A stretch of DNA of 64,000 nt from Odobenus rosmarus divergens. Its lineage: Eukaryota > Chordata > Mammalia > Carnivora > Odobenidae. The translations under genes were made by a program, and so were the position numbers. Positions 45,660 through 55,915 of the stretch are shown here, one piece after another. Location of the stretch: positions 7,486,601 to 7,550,600 of the forward strand of contig NW_004450267.1 of NCBI RefSeq assembly GCF_000321225.1. The letters are read 5' to 3'. A model generated the notes under the pieces. The model saw only the letters and a list, made by a program, of their open reading frames with translations. It was not told where the DNA came from and did no database searches. Position 1 is the stretch's first letter, and each line of letters starts with the position of its first letter.

Positions 45660-45805
45660 TAAATACCGTGGGCTCAATCCTGGTTGCACAATATCTGGGC
45701 TTCAGCCCATAGATTCTCATTAATTTTTCTGGAGTGGGTCTAGGCATGAGATTTTTTTTTGCTTTCATAGGAGATTCCATTTGTAGTCGGGGTTGAGAAC
45801 CTCCA
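45660..45805 (+). mobile_element. MER5-type hAT MITE, second of two
   Basis: TGGTTGCACAATATCTGGGC, CATAGATTCTCATTAATTTT, GGAGTGGGTCTAGGCATGAG and GGTTGAGAACCTCC repeat the MER5A layout right after the first copy. Confidence 0.7.
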
Positions 45806-47004
45806 ATCTATCTACCCTATTAGGAACAGGAATCAGGTAAAAATGCATATACTGGGGACTTTTCCACAATATTCCTCCATTCCAATATCCTAGTCATCTT
45901 TCAACAAAATCATTTAGTTCTTCCCCCTTCAAATATACATCTTAAAAACTACCCCCACTTTGTAGCTTTCTAATAATCACCTAAATCAGAAACCTACCCC
46001 CCCATGATATAGATTTAATTGGCCCATTCCCTTTCTTTTACTCCATCTTGACACTCCAATTAACCATCTATACTTCATCTATCCAACAATCCCTATGCAT
46101 CTTGCTAAGATATCTACAGAAACAGAAACCTGGCTTATTACCCTGCCGTTCATGGTCAGTTCTTCATGCTTCCCTCCTCTCTGCCCCATCCCTCAGCACC
46201 CAGATCTTCAAGGGGACAGAAGCTGGATTGAAGATAGCCTTTCTTACCAGAAGCTTAGGAACTTTTACTAATGAAGTAGAGTCTGAACAGCTGCAGAAGA
46301 TCCTTCCCTGCTTTTCCACACATCCCCTGTGTCTGGATGAGTGGCCACAGTTCCATAGAAACCTCTATTTAGACATTTACATTCAGCAGGTCTGATATGG
46401 AAGGCCTGCCTCCCTCTCACTCTGCTCTTGAGGGTACCACTTAATAAAGGGCTCCTGGGTACCTCTAAATGTAAGACATTTAATTCTTTATGGGATGGAG
46501 AAAGGAGAGTGATACAAAGCCTCTATTCCATATCCTAGAAGGAGGAATTTGTCTTTAAAGACATGCACGATGTTTTAACTGCTGTACCTTTCAGAAAGAT
46601 ACCACCAAGGTGAGCTCTGGGCAGAGCTGCCAAGTCATCAAGGTCTATTTATATAATAAAACACTAGCCATTTCTTCCAGCAATATTCCCCTCTTCTGCC
46701 ATGCCTTCCCAGAAAAATAACTGTCCCCACACTCTCTCCACAGTCACCTCTGTCAAGCCATCACTGAGAAGGGATCTGCTAGCACTCAGTCTTGAAACAC
46801 CACTCAGGCATTCTGAGAGAAACATGTCAACGGAATGTTACATTAATGGCTGAAATTCGGGTGTGTTAAACTGGCTGAAGAGATTCTCTAAGCGAACAAC
46901 CAGTAAGAGAGTTTTTATTCCCAAGGGAAAAAGAACAAGTTTATTAGCCTTAGCCCCGGCCTAATGAATATATAACACCCAGGAAATTATCAGAGCTCTT
47001 AGCA
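45806..47004. other. Intron segment; candidate conserved patch 46820-46995
   Basis: No gene seen. 46820-46995 is repeat-free with TTACATTAATGGCTGAAATT, GTTTATTAGCCTTAGCCCCG and CCTAATGAATATATAACACC, in the style of a conserved noncoding element. This is not tested. Confidence 0.35.
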
Positions 47005-47110
47005 TTTTGTTCAGGAAATATTTGCACCCACTTCCAATAGGCTCTGGTTGGGCACTGTGTGGATTCAGTGATGTTTAAGACAAGGTCTCTCCCTTCAGAG
47101 GCTACCACAA
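47005..47110 (-). mobile_element. L2 3'-end relic
   Basis: CAGGAAATATTTGCACCCAC, TTGGGCACTGTGTGGATTCA and ACAAGGTCTCTCCCTTCAGA in antisense L2 order. Confidence 0.65.
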
Positions 47111-47615
47111 AAGCAATCACACATTAAAAAGACTCTTAAAAGATAAATAAAAATATTGGGAGTACATCAAAATAAAAAGCTTCTGCACAGAGAAGGGAAC
47201 AATCAACAAAACTAAAAGACAACCTACTGAATGGGAGATACTTGCAAATGACATATCTGATAAAGGGTTAGTATCCAAAATATATAAAGAACTTATAAAA
47301 CTCAGTACTCAAATAATCCAATTTAAAAATGGGCAGAAGACATGAACAGACATTTCTCCAAAGAAGACATCCAGATGGCCAACAGACACATGAAAAGAAG
47401 TTCATCATCACTTACCGTCAGGGAAATGCAAATCAAAACTACAATGAGATGTCCCTTACACCAGTCAGAATGGCTAAAGTCAACAACACAAGAAACAACA
47501 GGCATTGGCGAGGGTGTGGATAAAAAAGAACGCTCCTGCACTGTTGATGAGAATGTAAACTGGTACAGCCATTGTGGAAGATAGTAAAGAGGTTCCTCAA
47601 AAAGTTAAAAATAGA

Positions 47616-48001
47616 GGGCTGCCTGGGTGGCTCAGTCAGTTAAGCATCCAACTCTTGATTTCAGCTCAAGTCATGATCTCAGGGTCATGAGATTGAGTCC
47701 AATGTCAGGCTCCACACTGACCATGGAAGCCTGCTTAAGATTCTCTCTCTCCCTCTCCCTCTCCCCCTCCCCATCCCCCTCTCAAGAAAAAAAATTTTTA
47801 AGATTTTATTTATTTATTTGACAGAGAGAGACACAGCAAGAGAGAGAGCACAAGCAGGGGGAGTGGGAGAGGGAGAAGCAGGCTCCCCACTGAGTAGGGA
47901 GCCAGATGTGGGGCTCGATCCCAGGACCCTGGGACCATGACCTGAGCCGAAGGCAGACGCTTAATGACTGAGACACCCAGGCGCCCCAAGAAAATTTTTT
48001 T
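47616..48001 (+). mobile_element. SINEC (older), interrupted in its A-tail
   Basis: Head GGCTGCCTGGGTGGCTCAG, older-type body CAACTCTTGATTTCAGCTCA, CT-rich end. AAAAAGTTAAAAATAGA duplicates at 47599-47615 and 48002-48017. The copy ends in AAGAAAAAAAA, where a second SINEC has inserted. Confidence 0.93.
47800..47987 (-). mobile_element. SINEC (younger) inside the older SINEC tail
   Basis: Antisense copy from TAAGATTTTATTTATT to CACCCAGGCGCCCC. Duplicated AAGAAAA..TTTTT lies at 47784-47799 and 47988-48000. Confidence 0.94.
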
Positions 48002-48604
48002 AAAAAGTTAAAAATAGAACTACCTATGTTCTAGCAATCATACCGTACTACTAGGTATTTACCCAAAGAACACAAAAACACTAATTTGGAGGGACACACG
48101 CACCCCATATTTATAGCAGCATTATATACAATAGCCGAGATATGGAAGCAGCCCAAGTTTCCATCAACTGAGGAACGGATAAAGAAAATATGGTATACAT
48201 ATACAATGGAATATTATTCAGCCATAAAAAATGAAATTTTGCCATTTGCAGCAACACAGATGGAGCTAGAGAGTATAATGCAGAACAAAATAAGTCAGCC
48301 AGAAGGACAAGTACCATGATTTCATTCATATGTGGAATTTAATAAACAAATGAGCAAAGGGGAAAAAAGGAGAGAGAGAGAAATCAAGAAGCAGACTCTT
48401 AATTATAGAGACCAAACTATGGTTACCAGAGGGGAGGGGGTGGGGGATGGGAGAAATAGAGCATGGGGATTAAGGAGTGCACTTGTGGGGATGAGCACTG
48501 GGCAGCCCATGGAACTGCTGAATCACTATATTATACACCTGAAACTAATAAAACACTGTATATTGACTAACTGGAATTAGAAATAAAAAACAAAATTTAC
48601 TGGG

Positions 48605-49427
48605 TCATAAAAAAAGAAAACTTTTAGAAGATATACAAATGGCCAACAAGCACATGAAAAGATGCTCAACATCACTAATCCTTAGGGAACTGCTAATCAA
48701 AACTACAATGAGGTATCCCCTCACGCTCATTAGTTTGACTATATTAAAAAAAAAACCCAGAAATTAACAAATGTTGGTAAGGATTTGCACTGTTGTGGGA
48801 ATGTAAAATTGTAGGTCTGCTGTGGAAAATTATATGGCAGTTCCTCAAAAAATTAAAAATAGAAGTGCCACATGATCCAGCAATTCCACTTCTGGGTATA
48901 TACCCAAAAGAACTGAAAGCAGGGTTTTGAAGAGATAATGGTATACCCATGTTCACAGCAGCATTATTCACAATAGCTAAAATGTAAAAGCAACGCAAGT
49001 GTCCACTGACAGACGAATGGATAAGCAAAATGTGGTATATACACACTGGAATATTATTGGCCCTTAAAGGGGAGGAAATTTTGATATATGCTACAAGACA
49101 AATAAACTTGGAGAACACTAGGCTAAGTAAAATAAACTAGTCACAAAAAGATACTGCATGGCTCCTCTTTTATGAGGTACTTAGAGTAGTCAAAATCATA
49201 GACAGAAGTAGAGTGGTGGTTGCCAGGGGCTGGGGGCTGGGGAATGGGGAGTTAATGTTTAATGGGTACAGAGTTTCAGTTTTTGCAAGAAAAGAGTTAC
49301 AGAGATGGATGGTGAGGAAGGTTGCATATTATGAATGTATTTAATACCACCAAACTGTATGCCTAAAAAATAGTTAAGGTGCTAAATTTTATATATATTT
49401 TATCACAATAAAAATTTGGAAAAAAAG
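48605..49427 (+). mobile_element. Older L1 3' end
   Basis: It restarts in ORF2 (AGAAGATATACAAATGGCCA), then GCAATTCCACTTCTGGGTAT, TGGTATATACACACTGGAAT, and a 3' UTR with GGTGGTTGCCAGGGGCTGGG and CCTAAAAAATAGTTAAGGTG. It is more diverged than the preceding L1 and antisense to KALRN. Confidence 0.88.
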
Positions 49428-49469
49428 ACTTTTAAAGTAATCTCTATTACTCATTTGCAAGACATGCTT

Positions 49470-49640
49470 CTAATCACCTTTAAAATACTAACTCATTTAA
49501 TCCTTACTTAAATCCTATGGAGTTTGCTGCAGCTACTACTCCCATTTAACAACTAGGAACACTGGGCAATAGAAAAGAAAGTAGAACCAGGATTTAAACC
49601 CAGGAGGTCTAGCTCCAGAATCCAAGTACCTAATCAATAT
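49470..49640 (-). mobile_element. MIR
   Basis: ACTAACTCATTTAATCCTTA, CTCCCATTTAACAACTAGGA and AGGATTTAAACCCAGGAGGT in antisense MIR order. Confidence 0.75.
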
Positions 49641-50539
49641 GGTGAATGTCTTCAAGAGACCAGTGGCACCAAATACCCGTGAATGGTATACTCCTTGAGG
49701 GCAACACCATGGGAGGCAGTGTTATTCTAGAATATTGTTGCTGCTCAAAGATGTCCTATATCTTCTCTTTAGGAACTGCCCCACAGGGTCTTGTGAATAC
49801 CCTCTACTGAACACATCTTTTTCCTCTCATGAGGCAACCAATGCCAATGAGCTGTGCTCTCAAGCCAGGTAACTCCATTATAGGTCACCACCAAAGTGAG
49901 ACTAACTATGTGAGACTTTGTCTTGGCCTTCCTAACCTGGCTCAGAAGGCAGTTCCCTTGGTCAACTCACTGCCTAACATGCTTACAAACCAGGTCAAAA
50001 TGAATACCCAGTGGCCTTGAAAATGAAAGGCAGAGAGGCGGCTGACAGCAGGGGATGGATACTACCTCCATCTCACCTAGAGGTGAGATGGAGTGTTCCG
50101 GGCTGACACATGACCCTTGGGTTGCCTTGGGTCTTCCTCTGATCCTTTTCTCCCCCTTTCCTGGCTGCCTTGTGGGTTTATGAGGCAGCTCTTCCCTAGT
50201 GCATGACAGAGGGCAGTTGGCACTGTGTGCCAGGTTTGCCTGGGCCAGGGCATCCTATGGTTGAGACCCTAATGAGAGAACAGGAAGGAACAAACATTGG
50301 AGCAACTACCACCCACACAAGAGCCAGAGCCAGACAGACCTTCCAAGAAGGGCAGACCCTCAGCCTAGGATCCTAGGAGGATCATAGTGCACAGGACCCA
50401 GTGGGGAAGCCCCAAAATTAGGAGCTTGAATTAGAGCTTTGAGAGAAATACAGAAGTGACAGGGAAGAAATGAAGCCCACGTGAGTTTCTTCTGATGAAG
50501 AAGGGAGAGAAATTCAAGGAGCCTAGAGTAAGCACGGGT
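49641..50539. other. Intron segment with a perfect inverted repeat
   Basis: No gene seen. The hairpin-capable sequence at 50066-50093 is its only structured element. Confidence 0.5.
50066..50093. repeat. 13 bp perfect inverted repeat, 2 bp loop
   Basis: CTCCATCTCACCT, then AG, then AGGTGAGATGGAG. The arms are exactly complementary. No known transposon end or target duplication is visible around it. Confidence 0.93.
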
Positions 50540-50880
50540 CCCTAGGACAAGCTTTGGCTTCAGGCCTGAGACAAAGTGCTGGCAGGGTTGATATCCCCCA
50601 AGGCTTCTCTCTTTGCTTGTAGATGGCCTTCCTCCTCCTGCCTCTTCACACGGTTGCCCCTGTGCACACACTCACTCCTGGTTTCTCTGTGTGTGTCCTT
50701 ATCTCCTCTTCTTATAAAGACGCCAGTCCTATTGGATTAGGGCCCACCCTGATGGCTTCATTTAATTTAATTTAATTTAATTTAATTTAATCAGTTCTTT
50801 ACAGTCACATTCTGAGGTATTGGGGGTTAGGGCTTCAACATATAAATGGCAGGGACACAATTCAGTCCATAACATCTTGT
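50540..50880 (-). mobile_element. LTR-like repeat (MaLR/ERVL-type) containing (TTTAA)6
   Basis: Antisense order: CTTATAAAGACGCCAGTCCT, TTGGATTAGGGCCCACCCTG, then the pentamer repeat, CAGTCACATTCTGAGGTATT, GTTAGGGCTTCAACATATAA and ACACAATTCAGTCCATAACA. Confidence 0.65.
50761..50791 (+). repeat. (TTTAA)6 microsatellite
   Basis: Six uninterrupted pentamers, located where the surrounding LTR family normally has a short AATTTAAT-like tract, so it grew from the LTR itself. Confidence 0.95.
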
Positions 50881-51169
50881 ACATATAAATATATATTCAA
50901 TATTTTGAACATTTCTGGCCCTCTCCCCTATCACTTTATGTTTCTTTTTATGAGTTCTATATTCAGTATGAAAATCTCTAGTGAGGAAGAACATCTGTGA
51001 AGATGCTGTTTTGGTCAAATTGGTAGAACAGCACAAGGAACCCAGGCAGAAAGCATTATCTCTCAGGACTGGAGACCAATAGTGAGATGGCTAAAGAGCC
51101 ACTAGATGGAATCGCATGGGAGTGGGCCACCAGATCCTTCAATCTTCTGAGTCCTTGTCTTGGTTAATG

Positions 51170-51722
51170 CTCCCTACCTGTGGCAAGCAGACTCTAAGAC
51201 TGTGCCTGTCCATCCTCCTAGTTTCCATACCCTCATGAAATTCCCTCTCCTTGAGTATACACTGGCCTAAGTGACTTGCTCCTTAACCAACAGAGTGTTG
51301 GCAGAGCTGACAAGATGTCACTTCTGTGATTAGGTTACCTACAACTGTGACTTCCATCTCCTGGAACACTCTTTCTTCTTGGCTTTGATGAAACAAGTTG
51401 CCATGTTGGACAGACCCATATGGCAAGTAACTGAGATCAGCCGACAGCCAACTAGAAACTAACGTCATCAGTCAAGCAACCCTTGAGGAACTGCCAACAA
51501 CCATTAACTGAATTTGAAAGTGAATTGTTTTCCAGTCAAGTCTTCACATGAGACCCCAGCCCTGGATGCTACCTAGACTGCAGCCTTATGAGAGACTATG
51601 AGGACCCAGTAAGCCATTTCTGAACTCCTGATCCACAAAAACTGTAAGGGAATAAATGTGTGTTGTTTTAAGCCATTAAGTTTTGGAGTAACTTGTTACT
51701 CAGCAATAGATAACTAATACAT
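51170..51722 (+). mobile_element. MLT1-type MaLR LTR
   Basis: AAGACTGTGCCTGTCCATCC, GATTAGGTTACCTACAACTG, GAGACCCCAGCCCTGGATGC, then TGTTGTTTTAAGCCATTAAG and GTTACTCAGCAATAGATAAC, a clear LTR 3' end. It is solitary with no coding region. Confidence 0.85.
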
Positions 51723-52964
51723 TGCCCTAAAGTCCTCTCTCTAGACCCCAGTATTTGTCACCCTATTGTTTCGACTTCTGACTAATTAATATCTTCCAGT
51801 ATCTTCACTTGTATTTATTTCCCTTAGGATAATTTTATCTTGTATATGATTTTCATCAGATTGACTTTTCCTACTACAAAAGGATGCAGTCACTCTAAAG
51901 CTACCCTTGGGATACTAACAGCTAATGTGGAAACATCCCAACTTAGGCCAGTAACCAGATTCTTATCCCCAGTCTGCCATAGGGTCACTATACTCTGTTC
52001 CTAAAACACTTGGCACTCACCCTCCCACTTGATTTGGTTTCTCTTTTCTACTTCCTCCTTTCTTCCCCAACAGAGGGAAGATGTTACACTCCTGTATCTC
52101 TCAGAGGAATCAGGCTCCACCACAAATTATATTTTCACAGCACATACATATCCAGGTCTATCTGTCTCTCTTCTTTGTTTCCAATTCTTTTCAAACTACC
52201 CTAGGAAAAGATTTCTTTCTCCCTTCCTTCTACTTTCTCCTCCCTGCTTTGTTCCATTTTGGGGCCAAAAATAATCCTAATCATGGCTGATAAGTGCAGG
52301 CTCCATGCCAGGGATTTACACCTGCTTCAGGAAAAAGGCAGAGCCATGCATTTTGAAGTAAATTAAAGCTAATAAAGAACCAAAGCCAAAACTCTAAAGC
52401 CCTTGAAAGCACCCAGAAATCAACGTCAGAGCTGCTACAAAAGCTGCAACCACCCACCTCCTCATCATCTAATTTAATTTAACCTGCTTTTGATCATAGG
52501 CAGCTTTCCAGAAAAAATGAAATAGGACTTTTCTTTGCTGAGGTTTTTGCTATGCTTACTATTAAAACAATGTTGCTCTCTACTTTTTTTTTTTTTTTTT
52601 CATCGCAAATGTATGATATGTGGTGAGTTATTTTGGTCTAGCCTGGGAATGTTTAACCATTATGCATAAATGTGGGGTTTTTTTTAGAAAAGCTCAAGAC
52701 AAGTTCTGGCACCTGACTTACTAATGAATTTTTAGAAATAACCCACTTATAAGTTGGAGGGCATAGATACATGTAGAGGGGGACACTGTTGTTCATTGTA
52801 GGAAGAGGGATGAGGGATGGGGCATGTGTAAACACGGTCAAGGGGCCAAGGGGAGCTGAGAGGAAGAACAGAGAGTGCAGCTGGGGGGAGAAGAGCGGAA
52901 GGGTGATGATATTCAGTGAGTAACTGATACGTGAGGGGCCCTGACCTGGAGCTTTCTCCTGTTA
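51723..52964. other. Intron segment; candidate conserved patch 52280-52560, T17 run
   Basis: 52280-52560 is repeat-free (GAAGTAAATTAAAGCTAATA, CTAATTTAATTTAACCTGCT, CTTTTGATCATAGGCAGCTT) and enhancer-like in style. A T17 run lies at 52584-52600. No exon was seen. Confidence 0.35.
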
Positions 52965-53120
52965 CTCTACTGAATCTCCACATCGGTGCTGGGAGGTAGG
53001 TCATCTTCTCCTGCCACTCTTCAGATGAGGAGACGGAGTCTTAGAGAGTTTATATGACCTGCTGAAGGTCACACAGCTCATAAGTGGTGGGACCAAGATT
53101 TCAACTTGGGTCTTTTTGAA
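52965..53120 (-). mobile_element. MIR
   Basis: CTTCAGATGAGGAGACGGAG, CTGAAGGTCACACAGCTCAT and TCAACTTGGGTC in antisense MIR order. Confidence 0.78.
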
Positions 53121-54864
53121 GAGCCAACAAGGACCTCCCTGCCATTTCCCTATGCATCCACTCCCTTCTTTTTCTAGGTTAAGAAAAGGAGAGGGTGGAC
53201 CGTTCCACTTTTGCTGATGAAAGTTGGGGGAAGGACAAACTAAAGCACAAAACTAAACTGGCAGAGAAAGTCTGGGGAACCAGAAAGTTTGTATTTCCCC
53301 AAATCGTGGAAACCTGTGTGGTCTTCAGGGTAGGAGCTGGAGGGCAGGAGAGGCTGGGTCTGGAACCACTCAGGGGCACTAGAAAGGGAACACCAGGACA
53401 CTCTTTCTAAAAGCCACTATACAGCTTCCCTCGCAGGTGAAAAACAGAGCAGCCCTAGCAGAGAAGGGCAAAGGTAAGATCAGCAGCTGAGAAGTCACAA
53501 CTATGAAACCAAATAAGGCCAAACACCCTCCCCCCACACCAGTCACCCCAGGCTCAGACTTAGCATCGTTCAGATCAACGCTGAGTGTATGATTAGGATT
53601 AGGGGAAAACAGAGGAAGGGGAAGCTAGGCTTAATGAGGAAGACACAGCTGTGCATCCTGGGCATTTGTTTCTTTAAAATGTTTGTTCTGAAAGAATTAT
53701 CTTCCTTTCCCTGCTTGCTTAGTGTTGTTTAAACATCACCCTTTTAATAAAGAGGTATACTGTAGACCCAAGAGAGATATAAACACTGTGCTATTCTTTT
53801 ATCTCAGGCAAACACTGGGATGCCACTACTTGGACCTGCACATTTGTGTGGAGCCCAGATCTTTTGGAAGAGCCCCTCACCCCCAGTGGTGCTGATGCAA
53901 ATGGTCCACACTACGCTTCAGGAAATCCTGGCTTGGATGAGTAGCTATGGGAAAGTACACCTATCATATAGCAATGCACTGAACAGATTGGGACAGCTCT
54001 CCAAGACATGAGGCTTAGAAAACTGTGGGAAAACTGCAGAGGATAAGAAGAAACTTCTGGGCTCCTGGCCACTAAAATAAATTACCTCCAACATACCTCA
54101 AACCCACTCCTTACCAGCACTTCATAATCATCTTCTGATTCCTTATGACCCCCTCCCAAGCTTCTGACTCACTGGGGACCCTCACCTCCCTAATTTTGCT
54201 CCCAACAAACTGCCTCTCCTGATATTTTTACTATAGGTTGTAGTCAAGGTTACCAGGATATGTTTAAAACGTGTTTAAAATGCTGCAGGGAGGCAACAGA
54301 GGGCTATGCCTGAGTCCACGCTTGCCAAGCAATAGCCTTGCCCTGAGTGCATAAGAGATGACTAGCTTTCCCCTGGGGAGGTCTCCATCTGCACAGAGCA
54401 GAGGCCCAGACTCCCAAGTCCCATAGAAAGGAAAGAAGAGAGAACAAAGAAAGCCAGCTAGCACATCTGCCCCTGCAATGTTGCCCACCTGGGCATTCTC
54501 TCCAACTCCAACAAGAAAAATCACCTCCATCTCTTCTCAGGGATGGTCAGGTGATATTCACTAAGTGCTCTGAGCCCTTGGGACCCAGTAGGCCTCTCTG
54601 CCCCAGGAGTCTGACAGAAAATCAATCTGTTGTCTCCTTTGCTTTCTGGATATTATGGATGCCCATCAGGTAGGAGCTGAATCAGATGATCTGCAAAGTC
54701 CCTCCTAATACCAACACCCTATAATTCCTTTTAGCCAAGGCCTGAGGGTGCATTTTTGGCATAAGGCAAGGAGAGATTGACATGAGGTCAGAAAATACAG
54801 TTACCTCGCAAATTCCCTTGAAAATAAAGAGAGCTGTAGTATGGTTAATCCAGAATTGGACTTT
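53121..54864. other. Intron segment, no gene recognised
   Basis: Unique-looking sequence. ORFs of 60-88 codons have no domain. No repeat I can name. Confidence 0.45.
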
Positions 54865-54990
54865 GTTTTGCATCGGAGAAAACTGAGGCCAGACTGGGAA
54901 AGTAACTTACACACAAGGTGACACAGTTGATGGTTGAACTGGCTTGAAACCGAGACTCCTGGCTTCTCATGCTTGTTTCTTTCCACCATT
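54865..54990 (-). mobile_element. MIR
   Basis: GGAGAAAACTGAGGCCAGAC, CACAAGGTGACACAGTTGAT and GAAACCGAGACTCCTGGCTT in antisense MIR order. Confidence 0.72.
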
Positions 54991-55814
54991 TAGTTCCACC
55001 ACCTTTGGCTTGACAGCGAATGCCCTGACTTGTGACATCAGCAGCTGCCTTACCCTCTTGGGGGTATTTGGTTCCAGCTAATACCCCAAAGAGTCAATAT
55101 CCTAGGCACACACCAGGATGGTTAGGACAGGTGACATGACCACCTGCTGAGTAGCAGAGAGAAACCAGCCCCAGGTTTTACAAGTTGCCATAAATGTATC
55201 ACAATGTGGGTAATCTATGTGTAGAATCCTGGCTAATAAAAATGATCACTTCACCAAGTACTTTTAGGGGACTCCCTAGGATGGATTCCCTGGTAGCCCC
55301 AATTACCCTACTTGATCTTCTCCCAGGCAATCCTGATACAGCCCTGGTTGTCACGACTCTTGGAGATGGAGAGCAACTGCAGATTTTGTCTGTTTTGGGA
55401 GATGGATCCAGGTGAGCTAGACAGGAGCAAGGCAGTACCAGAAATGCCAGCCAGAAGGCTTTTGAAGCACCGAGGCATAAGGTAAACACTGGGGAAGAGG
55501 AAAAGGAAGGGATGTAGGCAAGAGGTTATAAAAGGCTACTGGATCTGAAGACTAAGATGAGGCAGCCATGGGAGAGAGAAAATCATGAAGAAACTCAAGA
55601 TGCTAAGTTTTGAGGAAAAGAGGCAATGTACCTTGGGAGAAGAGGCTGAGTTTAATTTGAGACATGTTAAACAGGATATTCACAGGGTCAGAGAGCAGAG
55701 AGCTAGAGAAGAGAGCCTGAATTCTAAAGATGTGAGCAGGGTGGCCACATCCATGGTGGTCCTGGACACTCAGCAGTGCACACTGTGCCGGGCACTCCAT
55801 GCCTCCAGGCATGT
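54991..55814. other. Intron segment, no feature recognised
   Basis: Nothing supported. Confidence 0.45.
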
Positions 55815-55915
55815 GTGTCTTACCTTCCTAATATTCTGTAAGCATCTTGAGGGCAGAGAACTTGGTATGTCGTTATTCCGTGGACATTACCATACACAGC
55901 ACAGGGCACATGGAA
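55815..55915 (+). mobile_element. L2 3'-end
   Basis: TTCTGTAAGCATCTTGAGGG then CATACACAGCACAGGGCACA. Confidence 0.65.

Larger units (their letters stand above)
47150..48600 (+). mobile_element. Carnivore L1, 5'-truncated, split by nested SINECs
   Basis: It begins inside ORF2 (TACATCAAAATAAAAAGCTT), continues CATTTCTCCAAAGAAGACAT, GGCATTGGCGAGGGTGTGGA, and after the SINE pair GGTATACATATACAATGGAA through the 3' UTR CTATATTATACACCTGAAAC. The 48086-48319 ORF retains the ORF2 C-terminal reading YTMEYYSAIKNEILPFAATQ. It has no 5' promoter or full ORFs, so is immobile. It is antisense to KALRN. Confidence 0.92.

Noticed and set aside
48086..48319. 77-codon plus-strand ORF with clear protein similarity
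   Set aside because: It is the C-terminal piece of L1 ORF2 inside a 5'-truncated L1, not a host gene.
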